A stretch of 64,000 nucleotides of DNA from JAFAHD01 sp963772515 (GTDB taxonomy: Bacteria; Vulcanimicrobiota; Vulcanimicrobiia; Eremiobacterales; Eremiobacteraceae), in contig CAVYXC010000002.1 in assembly GCA_963772515.1 (NCBI GenBank), positions 496,001-560,000 of the forward strand, given 5' to 3'. Made by a program: the position numbers and the translations under genes. This document shows positions 9,458-16,640 of this stretch, piece by piece; position 1 is the first letter of the stretch; the number at the start of each line of letters is the position of its first letter. Below the pieces are notes generated by a model that ran no database searches, was not told the origin of the DNA, and worked only from the letters and a program-made list of their open reading frames with translations.

Positions 9458-10041
9458 CGTGTCGGGGCGGGCCGAGCGGCGCTCGCGTCCGCGGTGATGA
9501 TGAAGCGCGCCGCATCGGCGAGGTCGCGCGCGCGGTATAGCGGTGGCGCAAGCGCGAGATCTTCGGGCGGCTCATGCGGCGGCACGCCGGGCACGAAGAC
9601 GCAGCGGCAGCCGGCCGCATAGCCGGCTTGCATGTCGAGCAGCCGGTCGCCGATCATCCACGAGCGCCCGAGTTCCAGGCGCAAGTCGGCGGCGGCGCGC
9701 AGCAGCAGGCCCGGCTTGGGTTTACGGCAATCGCACTCGGGAACGCCTGGCGGACGCCGATCGGGCGGCCAGTGCGGACAGCGATACATCGCGGCGACGG
9801 GCGCGCCCGCAGCGGCCAGCAGCTCGCGCACGCGTGTGTCGACGGCGTCGGCGTCCGACTCGCTGAAGTATCCGCGCGCGATCCCGGACTGGTTCGAGAT
9901 CACCACGACCGCGTAGCCGGCCTGGTCGAGCAGGCGGACGCCGTCCGCCGCGCCGGGGACCAGCATCACACGCGCGGGATCGCCGACGTAGCCGGTGTTG
10001 ACGTTGAGCGTGCCGTCGCGATCGACGAAGACGGCTTTCAT
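9454..10041 (-). CDS. gmhB: D-glycero-beta-D-manno-heptose 1,7-bisphosphate 7-phosphatase
   Basis: HAD-superfamily phosphatase of 195 aa, third step of the ADP-heptose pathway. The N-terminal MKAVFVDRDGTLN carries the catalytic DxD, VVVISNQSGIARGYFS is HAD motif II, and the zinc-binding insertion has CPHWPPD and ECDCRKPKPG, typical of GmhB. Motif IV reads WMIGDRLLDMQAG. The start at ATG 10041 overlaps the gmhA stop. The upstream open frame is shadow sequence from gmhA. It is expected to be Mg-dependent and cytosolic. Confidence 0.94.
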   Translation of the reverse strand: MKAVFVDRDGTLNVNTGYVGDPARVMLVPGAADGVRLLDQAGYAVVVISNQSGIARGYFSESDADAVDTRVRELLAAAGAPVAAMYRCPHWPPDRRPPGVPECDCRKPKPGLLLRAAADLRLELGRSWMIGDRLLDMQAGYAAGCRCVFVPGVPPHEPPEDLALAPPLYRARDLADAARFIITADASAARPAPTR

Positions 10042-10631
10042 GATCCCGCCAGCTCGAGCTCCGCCAGTTCGCAGATGATGTGGCCGAGCGCGAACTGCAC
10101 TTCTTGCACTTTCCACGACGGGCCGTGCGGCCCGATGATCGCGATGTCGGCCTGCGCGACGATCGGCCCGCCGCCGTTTCCCGTGAGCGCGATGCAGGTC
10201 GCGCCGCGCTGGCGCGCCGTCTTGAGGCCCTCGATGACGTTGGCCGACTTGCCGGACGTCGTGATGCCGACCGCGACGTCGCCGCGATGCGCCAGCCCTT
10301 CGAGCTGGCGCGCGAAGATGCGGTCGAAGCCGTAATCGTTGGCGATCGCGGTCAACGCGGACGTATCCACCGTCAGCGCGATGCCCGCGTACCCAGGTCG
10401 CTCGAGCATGAAACGGCCCGATAGCTCGGCGGCGAGATGTTGCGCCTGCGCCGCGCTGCCGCCGTTGCCGAAAAAGAACACGCGCCCGCCGGTGCGGATG
10501 CAGCGCACGATCGCGTCGCACGCCGCGTGCACCGGTTTTTCGTAGTCGCCCTCGCGCCATAGGTCAGCGCGCTCGGCCATGCAGTCGGCGAAGCGCTTGC
10601 GCTTCGCCGGCGCGCTCACGTCTCGATCCAA
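10038..10631 (-). CDS. gmhA: Phosphoheptose isomerase
   Basis: Converts sedoheptulose 7-phosphate to D-glycero-D-manno-heptose 7-phosphate. The 197-aa protein has a single SIS domain with RVFFFGNGGSAAQAQHLAAE near residue 50, VGITTSGKSANVIEGLKTA near residue 125, and GPSWKVQEVQFALGHIICEL at the C-terminus, all characteristic of GmhA. Its start overlaps the end of accB by 16 bp, tying it to the hisS-accB transcript, and its stop overlaps gmhB. Confidence 0.95.
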   Translation of the reverse strand: MDRDVSAPAKRKRFADCMAERADLWREGDYEKPVHAACDAIVRCIRTGGRVFFFGNGGSAAQAQHLAAELSGRFMLERPGYAGIALTVDTSALTAIANDYGFDRIFARQLEGLAHRGDVAVGITTSGKSANVIEGLKTARQRGATCIALTGNGGGPIVAQADIAIIGPHGPSWKVQEVQFALGHIICELAELELAGS

Positions 10632-11068
10632 AACAGCTCCTGGTGGAGCGCGGCGAGCTCGGCGTCCTGCATGCAGATCTTGACGACCTTGCCGTCGTAT
10701 TCGCTCACGATCTCATTCATCAATTTCATCGCTTCCAGGATACACAAAACCTGCCCTTCGCTCACGGTGTCGCCGACCTCGACGAACACGGGCGCGTTCG
10801 GCGCAGGCGCACGATAGAACACGCCGACCAAAGGCGCGAGAACCTTTTTGACGTTGGGCGGCGCTTCATCGTGGCGCATCGCGGGCGCCTGCGCGCTGGC
10901 GGATTGCGGCGCAGCCGTATGAGCCGCCGTGGCCGCCGCGTCGCCGTGCTTGGGCGATGTCATGCGCAGGTCGAGATCGAGATCGCCGACGCGCACGCGC
11001 AGCCGGTCGAGCCCGTCGCGCTGCATGAGCTCGACGAGCTGATCGAGGATCTTCTTATTGAGATCCAT
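10616..11068 (-). CDS. accB: Biotin carboxyl carrier protein of acetyl-CoA carboxylase
   Basis: Carries the biotin that is carboxylated for malonyl-CoA synthesis. The 150-aa protein begins MDLNKKILDQLVELMQRDGL, has a low-complexity Ala/Thr/Ser linker around residues 40-70, and a C-terminal biotinyl domain with the biotinylation motif CILEAMKLMNEIVSEYDGKV (biotinyl-Lys in EAMKLMNE) and the final HQELFWIET. The usual partner accC is not next to it. Instead it lies between hisS and gmhA, overlapping both by 14-16 bp, which is an unusual setting. Confidence 0.93.
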   Translation of the reverse strand: MDLNKKILDQLVELMQRDGLDRLRVRVGDLDLDLRMTSPKHGDAAATAAHTAAPQSASAQAPAMRHDEAPPNVKKVLAPLVGVFYRAPAPNAPVFVEVGDTVSEGQVLCILEAMKLMNEIVSEYDGKVVKICMQDAELAALHQELFWIET

Positions 11069-12350
11069 GTTCGCGCTCCGTTGGCGCCTGCAGGTACGCG
11101 GCTATTGTGTCGGCGACGTCGGAGATCTTGATGCGCCGGCGCTCGCGGGTCTGCAGGTCCTGGATGGTTGCTTCGCCGGCGGCGCGCTCGTCGCCCCCGA
11201 CGATGATCGCGAATCTCGCGCCATTGTCATACGCCGCTTTGATCTGCTTTTCGAGTTTGCGCCGCGTGTAGTCCATGTCGGCTCCGATGCCGCGCCGGCG
11301 CAGCTTGTGCATCACCGGCATGAGCGCCCCGACATCGTCTGCTTCCAACGCAACGAGTACGACGTGCACCGCCGCTGGGTTGTCGAGCTTCGCGCTATGC
11401 GCGTCCTCGACCAGCATGAGAAGGCGTTCCATGCCCATGGCAAGGCCGACGCCCGGCGTATCGGGACCGCCCATGTCTTTGACCAAACGGTCGTAGCGGC
11501 CGCCGCCGCAGATCGAGTTCTGCGCGCCCAGCGCCTGCGACACGATCTCGAACACCGTCCGCGTGTAGTAGTCGAAGCCGCGCACGATCCTCGTATCCAG
11601 CTCGCTGACGATGCCCATGGCGTCGAGCAGCTCGCGCACGCCCGCCAGATGTGCGCGGCACGAGTCGCACCAGAACGCGTCGATCGTCGGCGCGCCGGCG
11701 AGCACGCGACGGTCGCCTTCATCTTTAGAATCCAAGATGCGCAGCGGGTTGCGCTCCAACCGCGTGCGGCTCGTCTCGCTCAGGTGATCCGCGTGCTCTT
11801 CGAGGTAGCCGACCAGCGCCTCACGGAACTGCGCACGACACCGCTCGCAGCCCATCGAATTGATGCGCAACACGTGATCGCTGATGCCGATCGACTCGAT
11901 GATCTCGATGCCGAGCGCGATCACTTCGGCATCAGCCTCCGGCCCGGCGACGCCGAAGCACTCGATGCCCCACTGATGCGCTTGGCGATATCGGCCTTTC
12001 TGCGGGCGCTCGTAGCGGAAGATCGGACCGCGATAGTAGAGCTTGAGCGGCAGGCTCTGCAGCAGGTTGTGTTCGAGCACCGCGCGCACGACGGGCGCGG
12101 TGAACTCCGGACGCAGCGTGATGCTGCGTCCGCCGCGATCGGTGAACGTATACATCTCTTTGTCGACGATATCCGTGCCGACGCCGATCGTGCGGACGAA
12201 CACGTCCGTGCTCTCGAAGATCGGCGTGCGGATCTCGCCGTAGCCGAACCGGCCACAGACCTCGTCGACGATGCGCTCGAGGGCTTGCCAGCGACGCGCC
12301 TGCGTGGGAAGGACGTCGAACGTGCCGCGTGGCGCAGCCGCATGCTTCAC
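11055..12350 (-). CDS. hisS: Histidyl-tRNA synthetase
   Basis: Class II synthetase of 431 aa. It starts at GTG 12350 with the normal N-terminus MKHAAAPRGTFDVLPTQARR. Motif 2 FRYERPQKGRYRQAHQWG is near residue 111, the histidine-binding loops VRGFDYYTRTVFE and GGGRYDRLVKDMGG near residues 255-285, and the C-terminal anticodon-binding domain follows, with FAIIVGGDERAAGEATIQDL. It heads the long minus-strand string. Only 13 bp separate its start from the divergent permease gene, so its promoter must lie inside that gene. The large plus-strand frame opposite it is a shadow. Confidence 0.96.
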   Translation of the reverse strand: MKHAAAPRGTFDVLPTQARRWQALERIVDEVCGRFGYGEIRTPIFESTDVFVRTIGVGTDIVDKEMYTFTDRGGRSITLRPEFTAPVVRAVLEHNLLQSLPLKLYYRGPIFRYERPQKGRYRQAHQWGIECFGVAGPEADAEVIALGIEIIESIGISDHVLRINSMGCERCRAQFREALVGYLEEHADHLSETSRTRLERNPLRILDSKDEGDRRVLAGAPTIDAFWCDSCRAHLAGVRELLDAMGIVSELDTRIVRGFDYYTRTVFEIVSQALGAQNSICGGGRYDRLVKDMGGPDTPGVGLAMGMERLLMLVEDAHSAKLDNPAAVHVVLVALEADDVGALMPVMHKLRRRGIGADMDYTRRKLEKQIKAAYDNGARFAIIVGGDERAAGEATIQDLQTRERRRIKISDVADTIAAYLQAPTEREHGSQ

Positions 12351-12363
12351 AAGGGTTCGATAA

Positions 12364-13233
12364 GTGAACCGCCGTCAGCAACCCTCCTTTGGGCTCGGGC
12401 CTGTTGTGTTGGTCCTCGCGGCGACGGCCTTTGCGTCGAGCGAACCGGCCGTCGCAACGTCTGTGCTCGCACCTGCACTGCAGATGGGCTTTCGCATACT
12501 CGTCAACGCCGTGTCGATCGTGCTGGCGGCGGGCCCGTATGTCGTCGCGGGTGTGCTCGCCGCGACGCTGGTCGCACGTTTTGCTCGATGCGGAGGCGTC
12601 GTCGCGGCATGCGTCGCCGCGCTCGCACCCGGCTGCGATTGCAGCATGAACGGGTTCGCCGCGGCGCTGCGCGGATGCCGCGTACCCCTGGCGGGTGCGG
12701 CGCTCACTTGGGGAGCCACGTGCAATCCGTTGACGCTTGCGATCACGGCTGCAGTGCTCGGCCATCATCTTCTCTATGCGCGCATGGCCGGCGGATTGGT
12801 CGCGGCGACGGCGGTCGCCGTTTCGTGGTCGCTCACATCATCCGAGCGGATGGCGGTGGCCCACGCACATCTATGCGCGGCCCAAGACATTTCACTGCGG
12901 GATCATCTCGAGAGCGCGCTTCGTCTGCTGGTGCCGGCCGCGTGCGGCGCGTCGCTCGCGCTCGCCGTCGTGCCGCACCCAGCGGATGCTTTTCATTCGC
13001 CCCTTGTCGCCGCCATCGCGGGCGCGGTCCTATCGCCGTGTTCGAGCGCTGACCCGATGCTTGCCAAGCTCCTCGCCCGGTCGCAGCCCTCCCAGGCCGC
13101 GTTTATGATCGCCGCGCAATGCCTCGATGTTCGCCAACTCGCGCTGTTGCAGCGTCATTTCGGTAACGTGCGAACGCTGCTCGCCTGCCTTTCCGGCGCG
13201 GCCGGCTGCGTCGTTGCCGCCGCACTCGCTTGA
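12364..13233 (+). CDS. Permease, ArsP/YraQ (DUF318) family
   Basis: Integral membrane permease of 289 aa with about eight hydrophobic segments. Two half-repeats each carry a cysteine-containing re-entrant motif: PGCDCSMNGFAAALRG near residue 89 and LSPCSSADPMLAKLLARS near residue 222, both followed by a conserved-type helix (TWGATCNPLTLAITAAVLG; MIAAQCLDVRQLALL). This layout matches the DUF318/ArsP_1 permeases such as YraQ and YcgR. The gene downstream resembles their partner family (YcgQ/DUF1980) and overlaps it (TTGA), so the pair probably acts together. In Bacillus subtilis the ycgRQ pair is in the Zur regulon; the substrate here is not known. The start is GTG 12364. Confidence 0.72.
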   Translation: MNRRQQPSFGLGPVVLVLAATAFASSEPAVATSVLAPALQMGFRILVNAVSIVLAAGPYVVAGVLAATLVARFARCGGVVAACVAALAPGCDCSMNGFAAALRGCRVPLAGAALTWGATCNPLTLAITAAVLGHHLLYARMAGGLVAATAVAVSWSLTSSERMAVAHAHLCAAQDISLRDHLESALRLLVPAACGASLALAVVPHPADAFHSPLVAAIAGAVLSPCSSADPMLAKLLARSQPSQAAFMIAAQCLDVRQLALLQRHFGNVRTLLACLSGAAGCVVAAALA

Positions 13234-13823
13234 CGCGCGCGCTCAGCTTGTCCGGTTTGCTCGCGGGTGCCGCGCTCGCCGCGGTTGCGACCGGCTCCTG
13301 CCGCATCTTGGTCGCGGCGCCCAGCGTCGTGATGGCAGCGTTCGGGCTGGCGACGCTTGCCATCGTGCTCGCGCCCGAGCGCACGCGTGCACGTGCGGTC
13401 GCGTCAGCGTGCGCAGGTCTCGCGCTCGGAGGGGCGCTGCCCAGTTCCCTGCCTGTCGAGAGGATCGTCACGCGGGCTCCGGCCGATCGGCGTGCAGGCG
13501 ATCTCTTCGCGCTGCTCGAGCGATTAGATCGACAACCGCAGGCGGTGGTCGGCCGCGCGGTTGCAGTGTCGGGAGTGTGGACACCTGCGCGCGCGGATCG
13601 TGACGCCAGCGTGTCGCGCCGCATCATGGCCTGTTGCGCGGCGGACGCACTCGACGTCGGGTTCGACGTCGCGGCGCGAGGTCAGGCACGGATCGAGGCC
13701 GGCGCCGAAGTGTGCGTCCGCGGAATGCTCGCGGCCCGACTGCAAAGCGGCGAGTTGCGGTACCGCATCGAGGGCGCGACCATCCACCGCGCAGCCGCGG
13801 CTAGTCGATGTACCTCACGATGA
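13230..13823 (+). CDS. YcgQ/TIGR03943-like partner membrane protein
   Basis: Protein of 197 aa beginning with hydrophobic segments (about residues 5-85) and ending in a soluble domain with VSRRIMACCAADALDVGFDV near residue 130. The paired-Cys ACCAAD motif resembles the CCxAD motif of the DUF1980/YcgQ family that accompanies DUF318 permeases. The start is TTG 13230 overlapping the permease stop by four bases, indicating translational coupling. The family is usually longer, so some loop regions may be reduced. Its stop overlaps the convergent DUF4288-like gene by about 20 bp. Function unknown; probable subunit of the permease. Confidence 0.62.
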   Translation: MTRALSLSGLLAGAALAAVATGSCRILVAAPSVVMAAFGLATLAIVLAPERTRARAVASACAGLALGGALPSSLPVERIVTRAPADRRAGDLFALLERLDRQPQAVVGRAVAVSGVWTPARADRDASVSRRIMACCAADALDVGFDVAARGQARIEAGAEVCVRGMLAARLQSGELRYRIEGATIHRAAAASRCTSR

Positions 13824-14208
13824 CGTCTTTGCCCGCCGCGACTTTGAGCAGGTCGCTCTTGTTGCGGGCCTCCATCTCAGAGAACATCACCTCGACGAGA
13901 TCGCCGGCCGGCTCGGCGCCGGGCGGGCCGACGGGCTCGAGCGCGCGGACTTTGCGCACACCCATGAAGACCAACCGCTCGGCACCCGCCGCCGACGGCG
14001 CCGGCGCAACCTCGTCGCCGTCATCCGGCTGCGTTGAGTTCTCCGCTGCGTCGGCGTTGCCGAAGTCGGTAAGTTTCTGCACCGCCTCGTCGACGTCATC
14101 GGCTTCGACCATCATGACGCGTTCCCAGAAGTGGCACGGCGGGTCGGGGTTATCGTCGTTGGGCGCCGTGCGCGACCAGATGATGAGGCTTCCTGCGAAC
14201 CATGTCAT
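13801..14208 (-). CDS. DUF4288-like protein
   Basis: Hypothetical 135-aa soluble protein starting MTWFAGSLIIWSRTAPN. The N-terminal part, with WFAGSLIIWSR and an ERVMMVEADDVDEAVQKL stretch, looks like the DUF4288 fold, in which a short strand is followed by an acidic helix. The middle (about residues 55-75) is a Pro/Ala linker. The C-terminus reads DLLKVAAGKDVIVRYID. It lies 9 bp downstream of the selenoprotein peroxiredoxin, with GGAG in the spacer as a ribosome-binding site, so the two are probably cotranscribed. Function unknown. Confidence 0.6.
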   Translation of the reverse strand: MTWFAGSLIIWSRTAPNDDNPDPPCHFWERVMMVEADDVDEAVQKLTDFGNADAAENSTQPDDGDEVAPAPSAAGAERLVFMGVRKVRALEPVGPPGAEPAGDLVEVMFSEMEARNKSDLLKVAAGKDVIVRYID

Positions 14209-14217
14209 GCTGGCGAC

Positions 14218-14697
14218 CTACTCCCGTGCGGCGGTCATCAACCGCAGCGTGTCGAGCACGTCCGCTGCGTGGCCCGGTATCGACACTTTAGGCCAGACGT
14301 GGCGGATCACGCCGTGCGGATCGATGAGAAACGTCGAGCGCTGGAGTCCCATCGACTTCGTGCCGTCGTCAGCGACGCGCTCGACGAGCGTGCCATATGC
14401 CTTGCACAGCGCTTCGTCGGTATCTGCGAGGAGCGGGAACCGCAATCCCTGCGCCTGCGCGAACGACTCATGCGATTGCACCGAGTCGCGGCTGACGCCG
14501 ACGATCTGGGCGCCGGCGCGCTCGAACTCGGGTTGGGCATCGCGGAACTGCGACGCCTCGTTGGTTCACCCGCTGGTGTGGTCTTTTGGATAGAACCACA
14601 GCACCACCCACGAGCCTTTGAACTCGTCGATGCTGCGGCGGCGGCCGGATTGATCCGGAACAGGGATTGACGGCGCGGGCGCGTTAACCTCGAGCAT
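14218..14697 (-). CDS. Selenocysteine-containing peroxiredoxin (Bcp/PrxQ type)
   Basis: Thiol-dependent peroxidase, 159 aa, read through an in-frame TGA at 14566-14568 (codon 44). Before it comes SWVVLWFYPKDHTSG and after it TNEASQFRDAQPEFERAG. In the Bcp family this site is the peroxidatic cysteine (FYPKDxTPGCTxEA), so TGA replaces exactly that residue. Homology continues without frame change to the natural stop (VSRDSVQSHESFAQ, FPLLADTDEALCKAYG, STFLIDPHGVIRHVW). A SECIS-like hairpin lies just downstream. The usual resolving Cys five residues on is Ser, so a one-Sec mechanism is likely. Selenocysteine insertion genes (selA, selB, selC, selD) are not in the window. Treated as two pieces, it would be called a pseudogene by mistake. 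Confidence 0.88.
14537..14568 (-). promoter_or_regulatory. UGA codon with bacterial SECIS-like hairpin
   Basis: Read on the minus strand, TGA (14568-14566) is followed by 9 nt and then a perfect 7-bp stem GCGTCGC (14556-14550) / GCGATGC (14543-14537, one G-U pair) closing a 6-nt loop AGTTCC. The loop has G in its second position followed by U, and begins 16 nt after the TGA. This agrees with known bacterial SECIS elements (the E. coli fdhF loop is AGGUCU, about 17 nt after UGA). It would recruit SelB. Confidence 0.75.
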
Positions 14698-14732
14698 CCG
14701 ATTCCTTCCTCGTCGGTCATTGGAGGACGCTC

Positions 14733-15068
14733 ATGGCATTCGACCATTCACTCGTCACCACCGCTCTGGAACTGCCGGGCTACAAAGTCGCAAAGAACTT
14801 CGGCATCGTGCGCGGCATCGTCGTCCGTTCGCGCAGCATCTTCGGCAGCATGGGCGCGAGCCTGCAGCAGCTGGTCGGCGGTAACATCACCTTATACACC
14901 GAGTTGTGCGAGAAGGTGCGCATGGAGTCGTACGAGCTCATGATCCGCCACGCAGACCAGATCGGCGCCAACGGCATCATCAGCATGCGCTACGACGCGA
15001 CCGAGATCGGCCCTGGCGTCACTGAAGTGCTGTGTTACGGAACGGCGGTCACGCTGACGGCAGCGTAA
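14733..15068 (+). CDS. YbjQ/UPF0145 family protein
   Basis: Small soluble protein of 111 aa, full length for the heavy-metal-binding YbjQ family, which forms pentamers. The family pattern is visible: the N-terminal GYKVAKNFGIVRGIVVRSRS, then ADQIGANGIISMRYDATEIG, and EVLCYGTAVTLT at the end. A good ribosome-binding site (GGAGG) lies 8 nt before ATG 14733. It is divergent from the peroxiredoxin gene, with 35 bp between the starts, and convergent with purH, whose stop abuts it. Role unknown. Confidence 0.9.
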   Translation: MAFDHSLVTTALELPGYKVAKNFGIVRGIVVRSRSIFGSMGASLQQLVGGNITLYTELCEKVRMESYELMIRHADQIGANGIISMRYDATEIGPGVTEVLCYGTAVTLTAA

Positions 15069-16640
15069 CTAATGGAGGAAGTAGCGGCGTGAGGTGAAGA
15101 CGAGCGCGACGTTCAGGCGGCGCGCTGCCGCGATCACTTCCTCATCTCTGATCGATCCGCTGGGCGCGACGACCGCGCCGATGCCGGCGCGGGCGGCCGC
15201 TTCGATACCATCCGCGAACGGGAAGAAGCCGTCGGTCGCCAGCACGGCGCCTTTGGCCCCGTCGCCGGCGCGCTGGCAGGCGAGCTCGACTGCCGCCACC
15301 CGGTTTGTCTGCCCTCCACAGATGCCTAGCGTCAGCTCGTCACCGATGACCACCGCCGCATTGGACTTCACCTGACGGACGACACCGAACCCGAAGAGCA
15401 TGTCGCGCCATTGCGCATCGGTGGGCCGGCGCTCGGCGACCACGCGCCACTCGTCCGGCGCGGCGTCGGGATCCGGATATTCAAGCAGCACCCCGCCGAG
15501 CGCGGAGCGGACCTTCGCGACGGCGAGCAGCCGGCTTGGCAAGTCGCGGTCGAACTGCAGCACGCGCAGGTTCTTCTTCTTTCGTAGGATCTCCAACGCC
15601 GCGGGCTCGAAGCCCGGCGCGGCGACCACCTCGAGAAAGCGCGAGTGCAATAGCTGCGCTGCTGGCGCGTCGAGCGGCACGTTGGATGCGACGATGCCGC
15701 CGAACGCCGAAATGGGGTCAGCGCCGAGCGCGGCGCTGAGCGCGTCGAGCGGCGTCGCGCGCGCTGCCACGCCGCTCGGCACCGTATGCTTGACGATCGC
15801 CGCGCAGGCGCGGCGTGGCGAGCGAGCTGCGGCTGGAAATCCGCGCGGTTCTTCCACGGGCGCGAGCAAGCGCAGGCACGAGTCGACGTCGAGCAGATTG
15901 TTATAGGAGAGCGTCTTGCCCGACAGCTGCGCCGGGATCTGCACCGACCGTGCGACGTAGAACGCGGCGCGCGCCCAAGGGTTCTCGCCGTAGCGCAGCC
16001 GGCTGGCCAGCGGCAGATCGACGTGCAGCGTGTCCGGCAACTCGTCGTCGCCGCCGCTCGCCGCGAAGTAGCGCGCGATCGCCGCGTCGTATTGCTCGCA
16101 GCGCGCGAATGCTGCCGCGGCCCAACGCCGGCGCTCCGGCAGGCCCGGTCCACCGCGCTCGAGCGCTTCGACGAAATCTTCGAAACTCGCCGTGTCGGGC
16201 AGCACGCTGACGCTGCCGTAGTTCTTCGCGGCGGCACGCAGCAGCGTGACGCCACCGATGTCGATCTGCTCGATCACCTCGCTCTCGGTCACGCCCGCGC
16301 GCGCGACCGTGCGCTCAAACGGATACAGATTCACGGCGACGACTTTGAACTGCGCGATGCCGTGCGCGTGCAGCTCGACGGTGTGCGTCGGATTGCTCTC
16401 ATCGGCCAGTATGCCGGCCATGATCTTGGGATGCAGCGTCTTCACTCGGCCGTCGAGCAGCGGTGGAAAACCGGTGAGGTCGCCGACTTCTTCCGCCTCA
16501 AGTCCCAGCTCGCGGATCGCGGCTGCGGTTCCAGTGGTCGCCACAAGGCGGTAGCCATGCTGCGCCAGCGCGCGCGCGAGCGGCTCTAGACCCGTGCGAT
16601 CAAAGAGCGAGAGCAGCGCTGCCGGTCGAGCGCTAGGCAC
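15069..16640 (-). CDS. purH: Bifunctional AICAR formyltransferase / IMP cyclohydrolase
   Basis: Last two steps of IMP synthesis, 523 aa. The N-terminal cyclohydrolase (MGS-like) domain starts near ARPAALLSLFDRTGLEPLAR and contains GRVKTLHPKIMAGILAD. The C-terminal transformylase has LRYGENPWARAAFY, CAAIVKHTVPSGVA (with the catalytic Lys-His) and VKSNAAVVIGDELTLGICGG. The start is taken as GTG 16640, overlapping the smc stop by 8 bp. It follows fabF-rnc-smc as the last gene of that transcript, an unusual place for a purine gene. Confidence 0.95.
   Translation of the reverse strand: MPSARPAALLSLFDRTGLEPLARALAQHGYRLVATTGTAAAIRELGLEAEEVGDLTGFPPLLDGRVKTLHPKIMAGILADESNPTHTVELHAHGIAQFKVVAVNLYPFERTVARAGVTESEVIEQIDIGGVTLLRAAAKNYGSVSVLPDTASFEDFVEALERGGPGLPERRRWAAAAFARCEQYDAAIARYFAASGGDDELPDTLHVDLPLASRLRYGENPWARAAFYVARSVQIPAQLSGKTLSYNNLLDVDSCLRLLAPVEEPRGFPAAARSPRRACAAIVKHTVPSGVAARATPLDALSAALGADPISAFGGIVASNVPLDAPAAQLLHSRFLEVVAAPGFEPAALEILRKKKNLRVLQFDRDLPSRLLAVAKVRSALGGVLLEYPDPDAAPDEWRVVAERRPTDAQWRDMLFGFGVVRQVKSNAAVVIGDELTLGICGGQTNRVAAVELACQRAGDGAKGAVLATDGFFPFADGIEAAARAGIGAVVAPSGSIRDEEVIAAARRLNVALVFTSRRYFLH

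Noticed and set aside
11058..13052. 664-codon open frame on the plus strand opposite hisS
   Set aside because: Arg/His/Asp-rich antisense-type composition, no motif, and complete overlap with the clear hisS gene. Long shadow frames are expected at this GC content.
14218..14697. Peroxiredoxin read as a nonsense-mutated pseudogene
   Set aside because: The stop is TGA precisely at the catalytic Cys, flanks are intact in one frame, and a SECIS-like hairpin follows, so selenocysteine is the better explanation.
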